38,362 nucleotides of DNA, from the NCBI GenBank assembly GCA_041179465.1, contig JBEGTJ010000005.1:1-38362 (forward strand), read 5' to 3'. Shown piece by piece: positions 6,923-15,031 of this stretch (within the stretch, counting starts at the first letter, position 1; every line of letters begins with the position of its first letter). A program made the translations under genes and the position numbers. The notes under the pieces are model-generated. The model was given only the letters and a program-made list of their open reading frames with translations. It did not search any database and was not told the DNA's origin. The DNA comes from TMED14 sp041179465. GTDB lineage: Bacteria > Bacteroidota > Bacteroidia > Flavobacteriales > Schleiferiaceae.

Positions 6923-9176
6923 GATAGCTCCGCCGAATCGGGCGTCCCTCCGACGGGGTGAACCGGAATTCCCAGAGCCACGTTCCCCGATGCAAAGGCG
7001 CGTCGGGCGCCTCGAATTGGTGCTGGGGCGGAATCGGCCAAGGCGCAGACCACGGGCTGGCCCATCGGCCCTCGGGGTCGGTCCAGCGGGTTTCGAGCAG
7101 CCAGGCGCGCTGCGGGTCCAGGTTCCACGCGAGCTCGGGCGGCCAGCGCCGTTGAATGAGGTCAAATTGGCCCTCGGAGGGCTGCGGAACGGGCTGCGGC
7201 CAGCGGCCCGGGGTGGCGGAGTCGAGGCGGGTAAGGGACCAATCTCGGGGGTCCGGGCCGCGGCGTTCCAGGGACATTCCCTCGCCCTTCCCTGGGGATT
7301 CCCGCACCGCAAGGGGGAAGTACTCGGGCGAGATCTGGGCCCAGTCAATGCGCACGCCGTCGCTCCGCCGCAGGTCCAAAATGCCTCCTTCGTCCGAAAT
7401 CGGCAGGGCGTGGCTGGTGGCGCCCGGACCGGCCGGCACCGCCGGCCGGTCCCAGGCCCCGGGGCGCGGGGCGCCCCGGGGCCCCGCCGCCGAATCGCCG
7501 GCCGGATAGCGGCGCAGCACGGCAAGCGGGTCCGCCGCCCCAAACAGCCCTTGGCCGGGGAGCAAAAACCGGCCGGCGACCGCGGCGCGGCGCCACGACA
7601 GCGAATCGGAAGCCCAAAAAAGCTGCGAGAGGTCCAGCACCCGGAGGCTGGTGTTTCGAAGCTCCGCAAAGCGTCCCTCGCCCGGCAGGGGATGGAACAG
7701 CACCTCCGACAGCTCCAGATCGCCGGGCTCGGGCGCGGCCGGCCAGCCCGCGGCGATGAGGGTGCAGTCCCCGGGAGTTCCGTCGGCATGGACCCAGCCG
7801 GGGAGCAGCGGGAGCACCCACGCTTCACCCGGCGTTCCGGGCCAAAGGTCCTCAGCAGATGATCCCACCCAGCGCAGGTTGGTGCGCTCGGCGTGGGGGC
7901 GCGAGGCCACCCAGGTTCCGCCGCCAAAACGGGCCAGCGCCGCCGAGTCCAGGGGATAGTGCGCCGGCGTTTCCAAGGGCAGAGGGTGCCGCCAGTCGAC
8001 GTGCAGCACGCTGTCGGCGAGCAGACCGAGGATTCCGCCCTGGCGAGGGCCCACGGGGCTAAACTCGAGGAGGCCGGGGCTTGAACCCAAGGCGCTGCGG
8101 GAGGACTGCCAGGCGCGCGGCAGCGCGGCGAGCGAGGGATCGCACTCGAGGGACCATCCGCCCAAGGCTTTGTCGGCGGGCCGGTGCATGTCGGGCTGGG
8201 TGCGGCCCCAGGCCAGCCTGTGCCCGTCGGCGTCGGTTAGGGACCAAAAAGCGGGCGAGGCGCTCAAGGCCAGCGGAACGTTCCAAATCGGCAGGGAGTC
8301 GGGCCACGCCGCTCGGGCGTCGGCGAGCAGCAGCAGCTCCCCGGGCTGGAGCACCCGGTCGGGCAAGGTCCAGCGGCCGCTTCCGTGGCTGAAGGTCCAG
8401 CCCAGGGCACTTCGGGCGGAATCCGCAGTCACCAAGAGCTCCACAAAGTCCTCCGGCGCCGACCTCCAGCTCACCTGGGGCTCGGGGTCCACCAAAATCT
8501 CGGTGACCGCGACGTCGCCGAGGCCGGCGCGGCGGTAGGTGGGCGGGCGCCGAAGTTCCGAGGCGCTGAACGACAGAGGGCCCCAGCCCACGCCTCGGGT
8601 GCGCGTGGCGGTCACGGTGGCTCCGAAGCGCACCCGGCCGAGGTGGGAAAGCGTCGAATCGGCGTTGCCCCAGGCCGAACCGCTGTCGACCACCGCTCCC
8701 AGGGTGTCGCGCAGCTGCCACGAGAGGCGGTGCCCCGCGTCGAAAGACCACGTCCAGGACCAGTCGACGACCGTGGCGGCCCGGTCCAGGAGGCCCGAAG
8801 GGCTGGCGGCCAGGAGCAGGCCGTCGGAGCGCCGAAGCAGCCGAATCTGGTCGTTGGTCCGCCCGAATTCAAGCCGGTAGCCGCCCGACGCCGAAGAGTC
8901 CAAGGCCTCCCAAAACGCAAAATTGACCGAAGATGGATTGAAATCGAGCACTACGCGGCCCGAGGCCTGGGCCGGCCTGGCGCCCCGTCCGTCGCGCCAC
9001 AGCGCATAGGTTCCCGCCGCGGGAGCGGCCAAACGCAGTTCCTCCCCGCATTCAAAGGCCGAAGTGTCGCCCTGCCAGGTTGCGAGGCCCCCCGACCAAT
9101 CTTCAGTCCACGGGCCCCACTGGGCTCCGGCACCCGAGGCCAGCAGCCCCAGGCTTAACGCAATTAACCTCTTCAT
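6906..9176 (-). CDS. Secreted lamin-tail-domain protein of unknown function
   Basis: 756 residues with a clear signal peptide (MKRLIALSLGLLASGAGAQ). Residues 20-200 look like a jelly-roll region. Two lamin-tail-type (LTD) beta modules follow: one begins at about 220 (DVAVTEILVDPEPQ ... EDFVELLV, LQPGELLLLAD), the second at about 484 (LELSEVLFHPLPGEG-FAELRN, LLPGQGLF). A typical post-LTD segment (GEGMSLERRGPDPRDWSLT ... TPGRWP) lies in the last third. Such proteins are common cell-surface proteins in Bacteroidetes. The C-terminus (GTWLWEFRFTPSEGRPIRRS) resembles the end of type B/gliding-type sorting domains, but no confident T9SS signal can be called. Codon use looks more GC-rich than in the neighbours. 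The last five codons and the stop lie in the heptamer repeat. A weak -7-like sequence (TAGTATTG, minus strand 9201-9194) lies 17 bases upstream. Confidence 0.75.
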   Translation of the reverse strand: MKRLIALSLGLLASGAGAQWGPWTEDWSGGLATWQGDTSAFECGEELRLAAPAAGTYALWRDGRGARPAQASGRVVLDFNPSSVNFAFWEALDSSASGGYRLEFGRTNDQIRLLRRSDGLLLAASPSGLLDRAATVVDWSWTWSFDAGHRLSWQLRDTLGAVVDSGSAWGNADSTLSHLGRVRFGATVTATRTRGVGWGPLSFSASELRRPPTYRRAGLGDVAVTEILVDPEPQVSWRSAPEDFVELLVTADSARSALGWTFSHGSGRWTLPDRVLQPGELLLLADARAAWPDSLPIWNVPLALSASPAFWSLTDADGHRLAWGRTQPDMHRPADKALGGWSLECDPSLAALPRAWQSSRSALGSSPGLLEFSPVGPRQGGILGLLADSVLHVDWRHPLPLETPAHYPLDSAALARFGGGTWVASRPHAERTNLRWVGSSAEDLWPGTPGEAWVLPLLPGWVHADGTPGDCTLIAAGWPAAPEPGDLELSEVLFHPLPGEGRFAELRNTSLRVLDLSQLFWASDSLSWRRAAVAGRFLLPGQGLFGAADPLAVLRRYPAGDSAAGPRGAPRPGAWDRPAVPAGPGATSHALPISDEGGILDLRRSDGVRIDWAQISPEYFPLAVRESPGKGEGMSLERRGPDPRDWSLTRLDSATPGRWPQPVPQPSEGQFDLIQRRWPPELAWNLDPQRAWLLETRWTDPEGRWASPWSAPWPIPPQHQFEAPDAPLHRGTWLWEFRFTPSEGRPIRRSYLITSN

Positions 9177-9182
9177 CGTCCG

Positions 9183-9190
9183 TACTTTTG
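9183..9190 (+). promoter_or_regulatory. -7 box TACTTTTG for asd
   Basis: TACTTTTG fits TAnnTTTG exactly and ends 28 bases before the asd ATG. It sits in the 42-base divergent gap between the lamin-tail gene and asd. No clear -33 element was found. Confidence 0.6.
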
Positions 9191-9218
9191 CCGCAATACT
9201 AAAAACCCCTGCCGCGCT

Positions 9219-10217
9219 ATGCGTTTAGCTCTAGTTGGCGCCACCGGAATGGTCGGCGAAGTCATGCGAAAAGTCCTGGTGGAACGCGCGTTCCCGGTCA
9301 CGGAATTTATTCCGGTGGCCTCCGAAAAATCCGCGGGAAGCATTTTAAACTGGAACGGTGCGGACTACGTCGTGCGCACGCTGGCGGAGGCCGTGGCCCT
9401 GAAGCCCGACTTGGCCATCTTTTCGGCGGGCGGTAGCACCTCGCTCGAGTGGGCGCCCAAGTTCGCCGAGGCGGGCTGCTTTGTGGTCGACAACAGTTCC
9501 GCGTGGCGCATGGAACCGGGAATTCCGCTCGTGGTTCCCGAGATCAACGCCGACGCCCTGACGGCTGACGCCAAGATCATCGCCAACCCCAACTGCTCGA
9601 CCATTCAGTTGGTGATGGCCCTCAAGCCGCTGCACGACGCCCACCCCATCCGCACGGTGCGCGTCAGCACCTACCAAAGCGTGACCGGCACGGGCAAAGC
9701 CGCCGTGGACCAGCTCGAAAACGAACGCTCCGGCCATTTTGACGGCCCCATGGCCTACGCCTACCCGATTGATAAAAACTGCATTCCGCACTGCGACGTG
9801 TTCCTTGAAAACGGCTACACGAAAGAGGAGATGAAGCTGCACCACGAAACCAAGAAAATCCTCGGCGACGATTCGGTGGGCGTGAGCGCCACCGCGGTGC
9901 GGGTTCCGGTTCAGGGCGGACACTCCGAGTCGGTGCTCGTGACCTTTCGCGACGCCCGCCCTTCGCTCGACGAGGTGCGCCAGCTTTTGGCGGCGATGCC
10001 CGGCGTGGTGGTGCAGGACGACCCCGCTGCCAAGGCCTACCCCATGCCCCGCTTTGCCGAGGGCCGCGACGAAGTGTTCGTGGGCCGCATCCGCGAAGAC
10101 GTGGTCTGCGACCGCTCTATTCACCTTTGGATTGTGTCCGACAACCTGCGCAAGGGGGCGGCGACGAATGCCGTTCAAATCGCCGAGCGTCTGATTTCGG
10201 CCGGATTTTTGCGGTAA
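9219..10217 (+). CDS. asd: Aspartate-semialdehyde dehydrogenase
   Basis: 332 residues, the normal size. It reduces beta-aspartyl phosphate to aspartate semialdehyde with NADPH, the branch step to lysine/diaminopimelate, threonine and methionine. The N-terminal nucleotide-binding loop reads VGATGMVG (6-13). The nucleophile is Cys126 in NPNCSTIQ, and the acid/base histidine is His235 in RVPVQGGHSES. SAGGSTS (69-75) and YQSVTGTGK (152-160) are further family signatures. The start is well supported because the Rossmann strand begins at residue 2. It stands alone behind its own -7 box; the downstream receptor gene has 52 bases of separation. Confidence 0.97.
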   Translation: MRLALVGATGMVGEVMRKVLVERAFPVTEFIPVASEKSAGSILNWNGADYVVRTLAEAVALKPDLAIFSAGGSTSLEWAPKFAEAGCFVVDNSSAWRMEPGIPLVVPEINADALTADAKIIANPNCSTIQLVMALKPLHDAHPIRTVRVSTYQSVTGTGKAAVDQLENERSGHFDGPMAYAYPIDKNCIPHCDVFLENGYTKEEMKLHHETKKILGDDSVGVSATAVRVPVQGGHSESVLVTFRDARPSLDEVRQLLAAMPGVVVQDDPAAKAYPMPRFAEGRDEVFVGRIREDVVCDRSIHLWIVSDNLRKGAATNAVQIAERLISAGFLR

Positions 10218-10269
10218 GCGCGCCGCGAACTCCGCCCCCCACTAAACCTTTGACCCAAGCCACCGTCTG

Positions 10270-12696
10270 ATGAACATGTTCCGCACCCTCGCCCTCTGCT
10301 TGGCCCTCGCCGCGAGCCCGCTGCTCGCGCAAACCTTGATTGTCGGCCAGGTGATGGACGGAGAAGAGCCGATTCCCAACACGGCGGTGCGCGTCATGGG
10401 GCCCCAAGGGCCGGTTGCCCAGACGGTGACCAACACCCAGGGCCAGTTTCAGCTGAGCGTGCCCAACGGCAGCTACCGCCTGGTGGCCCGTCCGCTCGGC
10501 TACCAGCCGCTGATGCGCCCCATTGAGGCCAGCGGAACGCCCATCAAGCTCGGCATCATGAAGGCCGTCGCCAGCACCACCGAGCTCGAGGAGGCCAAAG
10601 TCGAAGCCCAGTCGGCTCGGGCGCTGCTCGGAATGGACCGCAAGGTCTACGACGTCGCCCAGGACCTCAACGTGCAGGGCGGAACGGGAACCGACATTTT
10701 GCGCCAAGTGCCCAACGTTTCGCTCGACATGGACGGCAACGTGCAGCTGCGCGGCGACGAAAACGTTACGGTGCTCATCGACGGGCGCCCCGCCTCGCTG
10801 CTGGGCTTCAGCGGCTCCAACGCCTTTGACCGCCTCCCCGCCGGAAGCGTGCAGCGCGTCGAGGTCATCACCAACCCCGGAGCCCAGTTCGACGCGCAGG
10901 GCTCGGGCGGCGTGATCAACATCGTGACCAAGAAAAACCGCGAGCTTCCGCTCAACGGCAACGTGGTCGTCGGGGTCGGAACCAACGCCAAGTACAACGC
11001 CTCCACCAGCCTTTCGGTGCCCGTGGGCAAGGTCCGCGTGTTCACCAACCTCGCGTGGGACCAACGCCGCAGCTTTTCGGGCGGGACCGTGGAGCGCAAC
11101 TTTTTCTTTCCCGACACCGCCTACACCCAAAAGCACTGGTCCTACGGCACCAACCTGGGCGGCGGGCTCAACGGCCGCCTGGGCGTCGACCTGCCCCTCA
11201 ACAAGGTGTGGACCGCCAACCTTTCGGTCGGACTCAACCAAGACCAGCGCACCGAGAAGGACACCACCTCCTACGAGAACACCTCGGCTTCTTCGAAACT
11301 GACAGCCGTCCAACGGGCCGAAAGCGACCGCCAGTCCGCCAACGGCGACGTCGCCCTGCGGCTCGAGCGCAAGTTCAAGACCGAAGGCGAAAAGTGGACC
11401 GTCGACGTGAACTACGCCGACCGCGGACGCGACGAGTGGAACGACAACACCTTCACCGCCGACGCCGGGTACCCCGCTCAATTGACCTACGGAGGGGTTT
11501 ACCTGCAGCGCTTCGAAACCCTCGAATCCACCCGCAACCTCAACCTGCAAACCGACGCCGAGCAGGTGCTCAACAGCAAGAGCAAGCTCAGCCTCGGAGG
11601 CCGGAGCACCTACTTTGCCCGCGACAGCCGGCGCGACGCGAAGTACCGGCAGACGCCCTTCAGCAGCAGCTTTCTCGACGACACCCTGCGCACCCAGTCG
11701 GTGGACCAATGGCAGTGGGTGCACGCACTTTACGCCACGTACGGCTACGTGTTCAGTCCGAAATGGAAGGCCCAGGTCGGAATGCGCTACGAGGTCGCCA
11801 ACCTCAGCTTCATTTTGAAAACCGGGAGCCAGCTGGACTTTGTCTACCCCGGTTACTTTCCGAGCGCCTTTGTCACCTACTCTCCCAAAAAGGGCACGGA
11901 ATTCCAGGCGAGCTACGCCATGCGCGTGAACCGCCCGGGCGAAGAGCAGCTGAATCCGATCGTCGACTACTCGAACCCCCAGTCGTTCCGCAAGGGAAAC
12001 CCCGAGTTGATGCCCGAATACACGCACGCGTTTGAGGTCAGTGCCGCCAAGTACGCCAAGTGGGGTTCGGCGACGGTCAACAGCTACGTGCAGCACACCA
12101 CCAACATGTTTTCGCGCTACGTACAGGTCGACCCCACCGGGTTGGTCACCGTCACCTGGTCCAACTTCGACACGCGGGACCGTTTCGGGTTGAGCGCCAA
12201 CACCATGGCCCGTTTCGGTAAAAAACTGAGCCTCCAGGCCTCGGCCGACGCGTTCTGGTCGGTGATCAACGCCCAAAACCTCCAGGCAGGACTCACGCAG
12301 TCGGGTTTCGGTTGGTCGGGACGCGCCAACGCGATGTACAATCCCACGCCGGCGCACCAAATTCAGCTCACGTTCAACCAAATGGGCGCGGGTCCGACCG
12401 GCCAAGGCTACTTCAAAGGCATGCAGGCTTGGGACCTCGGATACAAGTACGACCTCGTGAAAAACAAGCTCTCGCTGACCCTGCGCCTGAGCGACGTATT
12501 CAAGCAGCGCCGCTTTCAGGTCGAACAGCATCCGCCCTTCACCGACATTTACTTCATGCGCTACCGCGAGAGCCGCATTGGTTTTGTGACGCTTCAGTAC
12601 AACTTTGGCAAGCAAGACCGCAGCATGCAGCGCGGCGGGCGCGGAATGGGCCCCAGCGGCATGGGCGGGGGCGGGGGAGAAGACATGGGTATGTAA
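10270..12696 (+). CDS. TonB-dependent receptor-like outer membrane beta-barrel protein
   Basis: 808 residues. A signal peptide (to about residue 20, ...SPLLAQ) is followed by a carboxypeptidase-regulatory-like domain (about 22-100, VGQVMDGEEPIPNTAVRV ... GYQPL). A plug follows at about 125-225 (DILRQVPNVSLDMDGNVQLRG, VLIDGRPAS, VEVITNPGAQFDAQGSGGVINIVTKKN), then a long barrel with alternating aromatic/polar strands. This layout matches the Bacteroidetes 'outer membrane beta-barrel family' (OMP_b-brl_3 type), whose substrates are mostly unknown. The barrel is followed by a Gly/Met/Arg-rich tail (about 780-808), so the usual aromatic C-terminal residue is missing; this is odd. A weak -7-like AACCTTTG (10245-10252) lies upstream. 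The msrA start follows 30 bases after the stop. Confidence 0.88.
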   Translation: MNMFRTLALCLALAASPLLAQTLIVGQVMDGEEPIPNTAVRVMGPQGPVAQTVTNTQGQFQLSVPNGSYRLVARPLGYQPLMRPIEASGTPIKLGIMKAVASTTELEEAKVEAQSARALLGMDRKVYDVAQDLNVQGGTGTDILRQVPNVSLDMDGNVQLRGDENVTVLIDGRPASLLGFSGSNAFDRLPAGSVQRVEVITNPGAQFDAQGSGGVINIVTKKNRELPLNGNVVVGVGTNAKYNASTSLSVPVGKVRVFTNLAWDQRRSFSGGTVERNFFFPDTAYTQKHWSYGTNLGGGLNGRLGVDLPLNKVWTANLSVGLNQDQRTEKDTTSYENTSASSKLTAVQRAESDRQSANGDVALRLERKFKTEGEKWTVDVNYADRGRDEWNDNTFTADAGYPAQLTYGGVYLQRFETLESTRNLNLQTDAEQVLNSKSKLSLGGRSTYFARDSRRDAKYRQTPFSSSFLDDTLRTQSVDQWQWVHALYATYGYVFSPKWKAQVGMRYEVANLSFILKTGSQLDFVYPGYFPSAFVTYSPKKGTEFQASYAMRVNRPGEEQLNPIVDYSNPQSFRKGNPELMPEYTHAFEVSAAKYAKWGSATVNSYVQHTTNMFSRYVQVDPTGLVTVTWSNFDTRDRFGLSANTMARFGKKLSLQASADAFWSVINAQNLQAGLTQSGFGWSGRANAMYNPTPAHQIQLTFNQMGAGPTGQGYFKGMQAWDLGYKYDLVKNKLSLTLRLSDVFKQRRFQVEQHPPFTDIYFMRYRESRIGFVTLQYNFGKQDRSMQRGGRGMGPSGMGGGGGEDMGM

Positions 12697-12726
12697 ACCC
12701 TTTGGCTCGAGCTGCGTTACTTTGGT

Positions 12727-13326
12727 ATGCGTCGTGTTCTTCATCTTTGCCTTCTCGGTGCCCTGAGTGCCGTTTCGGCCTGCGCCCAACCCTCTAAATC
12801 TTCCTCGCCCGTGTCGCTTCTGCCCGCTGCCCCCGCTCAACCCGGTAACGAAACCCTGATCCTCGCCTCGGGCTGCTTTTGGGGCACCGAGTACTTTCTC
12901 AAGCGCATCGACGGCGTGGTCGCCACCACCGTGGGCTACACGGGCGGACACGTAGAAAACCCGAGCTACGAGCAAGTGTGCACAAAAAAAACGGGGCACT
13001 ACGAAGCCTGCTTGGTCGAGTTTGACCCTGCGCGCACCACGGCCGATGCCGTGCTCCGCACGTTTTTTGAAACCCACGACCCGACCCAGCGCAACGGCCA
13101 AGGACCCGACCTTGGTCCGCAGTACCGCAGCGCGGTGTTTTACCAAAACGAAACCCAGCGCAACCAAGCAGCCGAGCTCATTGCCCTGCTGCGCGCCAAA
13201 GGCTACGACGTGGCTACCGAGCTCCTGCCGGCGGCGCCCTTTTACTCCGCCGAGGGCTACCACCAAGACTACTACGACCTCAAGGGCGGAACCCCCTACT
13301 GCCACGGGTACCGCAAACTCTTTTAG
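12727..13326 (+). CDS. msrA: Peptide-methionine (S)-S-oxide reductase MsrA, lipoprotein form
   Basis: 199 residues. It repairs methionine-S-sulfoxide in proteins. The catalytic motif GCFWGTEY places the nucleophilic Cys at residue 50. GYTGGHVENPSYEQVCTKKTGHYEA (split here as GYTGGH 70-75 and TGHYEA 89-94) and the C-terminal GGTPYCHGY with a possible resolving Cys192 complete the family pattern. The N-terminus MRRVLHLCLLGALSAVSAC ends in a lipobox-like VSAC, so it is probably a lipoprotein working in the periplasm or at a membrane face, with a ~25-residue linker before the catalytic domain. A TACTTTG sequence lies only two bases before the ATG. A heptamer repeat begins on the last base of its TAG stop. 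Confidence 0.95.
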   Translation: MRRVLHLCLLGALSAVSACAQPSKSSSPVSLLPAAPAQPGNETLILASGCFWGTEYFLKRIDGVVATTVGYTGGHVENPSYEQVCTKKTGHYEACLVEFDPARTTADAVLRTFFETHDPTQRNGQGPDLGPQYRSAVFYQNETQRNQAAELIALLRAKGYDVATELLPAAPFYSAEGYHQDYYDLKGGTPYCHGYRKLF

Positions 13327-13360
13327 TTACGAGCTGCCGGCTGCTCGTTGCTGGTTTTGG
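13326..13360 (+). repeat. Heptanucleotide repeat array, five degenerate units
   Basis: Five units in exact 7-base register: GTTACGA, GCTGCCG, GCTGCTC, GTTGCTG, GTTTTGG. The first base is the G of the msrA stop codon. The consensus (G-T/C-T-n-C-n-n) matches the arrays at 6895-6922 and 30987-31014. Confidence 0.75.
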
Positions 13361-13405
13361 GGATAACCTGTTCATAACTCTCGTTGATAAGTTGGCGCTT
13401 GCGCC
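13358..13405 (+). other. DnaA-box-like cluster plus small inverted repeat
   Basis: Three nonamers in the same orientation resemble the DnaA box TGTGGATAA: TGGGGATAA (13358-13366, one mismatch), TGTTCATAA (13369-13377, two) and CGTTGATAA (13382-13390, two). Their starts are 11 and 13 bases apart. They are followed by the inverted repeat GGCGC-TT-GCGCC (13394-13405). The gap between msrA and the HU-SPOR gene is only 104 bases. A real origin would normally be larger and AT-rich, so this could instead be a DnaA-bound regulatory site or a coincidence. Confidence 0.35.
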
Positions 13406-13416
13406 GTGAGAGAGGC

Positions 13417-13424
13417 TAACTTCG
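13417..13424 (+). promoter_or_regulatory. -7-like box TAACTTCG for the HU-SPOR gene
   Basis: TAACTTCG differs from TAnnTTTG at one position and ends six bases before the ATG at 13431. A TTG that could serve as the -33 element lies at 13392-13394, giving a 22-base spacer. Confidence 0.4.
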
Positions 13425-13430
13425 TGAATT

Positions 13431-14504
13431 ATGGCCTCGCTGCACTACGCATTAGACCTGCACCTCGCATTCCTTCTCTTTCAGGAAGATAGCGTGGTCG
13501 TGCCCCATTTGGGCACGTTCAGCGTGCGCCGCTACGGTGCCGAAATTCAGCTCCCCGCCGGGTTGATTTTGCCTCCGGCACGCCGCGTGTCGTTTTCGCC
13601 CGACGCCTCTGGCGACCCCCGGGTTCTGCTCAAGCACCTCGCCCAAATTGAGGGCCTTTCGGCGGCCGATGCCCTCGAGGTAATCGCCGCACAGGTCTCG
13701 GAATGGCAGCGCATTTTGGAACGCGGCGACCGCCTCAACCTCCAGGGCGTGGGCTCGGTGCGCCGGGCCGATTCGAGCTGGATCTTCAAGGCGAGCCTCG
13801 AAGCCAACTTCCTGTCGGATTCCTTCGGGCTTCCCATGTTCCGCATGGACCTGTTGGCGCCGGCCAAAGCATTTACTCCCGAGCGCGTAGAACGTCCCGC
13901 CCCCCGGGTTCGGTCCTGGCAAGCCGCGGCCGTGGTCGCCGGCGCCCTCGGATTGGCCGCCATCGGCGGAACGAAAGACGACGTGCGCGGCATGGTGCAG
14001 TCGGCTTCGGTCCGCACTGAGTTGCACAGCTGGTGGAACGCGCAACGCGAGCACCTGAAGTCCCTGGGCTTAGCGAGCGAGGAATGGTGGAACGACGCTA
14101 AGGATTACCTGCGCGACCTTACGGCGGCACCCGCCCCCACTTCGAGCGAGATCGCACCTGCCCCTGCGGCGCCTGCCGCACCCGCAGAGGCCCGCGAAGA
14201 ATCGATTCCGTCGCCCGCATCTGCTTCCAAACCCGCCCCCGCAAGCGAACCCCAAGCACCTGCCGCTTCTGCCGACGCCGAAGAGGGCGCCTACGCCCTC
14301 GTCGTGGGTGCTTTTGAAGAGGGCGGCAACGCCGAACGCCTCGCGGCCAACTTGCGCAAGGCCGGGTATCCCGCCCGAGTGCTCCAATCCAAGGTGGGAC
14401 TGAAAAAAGTAGCCCTTCGTACCTTTGCCGACGCGAATTCGGCGCGGCAAGCCAAAGCCGAATTGAAGTCCGACTTCCCGGCTATTTGGATCTACCACGA
14501 ATGA
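13431..14504 (+). CDS. HU-like/SPOR fusion membrane protein
   Basis: 357 residues with three parts. Residues 1-145 form two HU-like lobes of the CCDC81/IHF-like type seen in Bacteroidetes (VVVPHLGTFSVRR ... LNLQGVGSVRR). Residues 164-180 (QAAAVVAGALGLAAIGG) are a single membrane segment. After a helical stretch (195-230) and a Pro/Ala-rich linker (232-283), residues 286-357 form a SPOR domain (YALVVGAF ... LRKAGYPARVLQ ... VALRTFADANSA), which binds denuded peptidoglycan at division sites. The expected topology is HU part in the cytoplasm and SPOR in the periplasm, which would connect nucleoid or a cytoplasmic partner with septal wall. DNA binding by the HU part is not proven. The stop overlaps the start of the thioesterase gene (ATGA). 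Confidence 0.85.
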   Translation: MASLHYALDLHLAFLLFQEDSVVVPHLGTFSVRRYGAEIQLPAGLILPPARRVSFSPDASGDPRVLLKHLAQIEGLSAADALEVIAAQVSEWQRILERGDRLNLQGVGSVRRADSSWIFKASLEANFLSDSFGLPMFRMDLLAPAKAFTPERVERPAPRVRSWQAAAVVAGALGLAAIGGTKDDVRGMVQSASVRTELHSWWNAQREHLKSLGLASEEWWNDAKDYLRDLTAAPAPTSSEIAPAPAAPAAPAEAREESIPSPASASKPAPASEPQAPAASADAEEGAYALVVGAFEEGGNAERLAANLRKAGYPARVLQSKVGLKKVALRTFADANSARQAKAELKSDFPAIWIYHE

Positions 14505-15031
14505 AAGCTAAAAATCCCTCGGCATCACTGACCGTGATGACGGAGATCGTTCTGCCGAACGACACCAACAACCTCAACAACCTCTTTGGGGGGCAGCTCC
14601 TGAGCTGGATGGACCGCTGCGCCGCCATTGCCGCGCACCGCCACTGCCGGAGGACCGTTGTGACCGCCTCGGTCAACAACGTTTCGTTCAACGAAGCGAT
14701 TCCCCAAGGAGCCATCGTCACCCTGGAGTCCAAGGTTTCGCGCGCATTCAGCACCTCGATGGAGGTCTGGGTCGACGTGTACATGGAGGACCAGCGCGGT
14801 TCGGGCAAGCAGACGAAGTGCAACGAGGCCATCTACACGTTTGTGGCGGTGGACGACCTCGGACGCCCGATTCCGATTCCGGCCGTAGAGCCCGAGACCG
14901 AGGAAGAGCAGCGGCGCTACGACGGCGCCCTTCGCCGACGCCAGCTTGCGCTCATTCTCTCGGGCAAAATGAAGCCCGAAGACGCGCACGAGCTCAAGGC
15001 CCTGTTCCTACCCCGCGAAGACGCTGAGTAG
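14501..15031 (+). CDS. Acyl-CoA thioesterase, hotdog fold
   Basis: 176 residues from the ATG at 14501, chosen because it forms an ATGA overlap with the previous stop; an in-frame ATG 15 bases earlier is less likely. The hotdog core is clear: NNLFGGQLLSWMDRCAAIAA (28-47) contains the active-site Asp and the long helix, followed by VVTASVNNVSFNEAIPQGA and STSMEVWVDVYMED. This is the YciA/acyl-CoA hydrolase type that cleaves acyl-CoA to free fatty acid and CoA in the cytoplasm. Substrate chain length cannot be read from the sequence. Its 3' end overlaps the end of the convergent DUF6427 gene by 24 bases. Confidence 0.9.
   Translation: MKAKNPSASLTVMTEIVLPNDTNNLNNLFGGQLLSWMDRCAAIAAHRHCRRTVVTASVNNVSFNEAIPQGAIVTLESKVSRAFSTSMEVWVDVYMEDQRGSGKQTKCNEAIYTFVAVDDLGRPIPIPAVEPETEEEQRRYDGALRRRQLALILSGKMKPEDAHELKALFLPREDAE

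Noticed and set aside
6906..7100. T9SS sorting domain at the end of the lamin-tail protein.
   Set aside because: The GTWLWEFRF stretch is suggestive, but the PNP motif of type A domains is missing and the type B pattern is incomplete.
10117..13305. A 1062-codon open frame on the minus strand, and other long antisense frames (for example 198-1553, 1767-3362, 19583-20752).
   Set aside because: They lie opposite well-recognised genes (the barrel protein, msrA, susC), show no domain pattern and are Val/Gly/Ala/His-rich, as expected from complementing GC-rich codons.
13358..13405. A full replication origin.
   Set aside because: Only three imperfect boxes, no AT-rich unwinding segment, no dnaA nearby, and genes on both sides run in the same direction. 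It is kept only as a weak DnaA-box-like feature.
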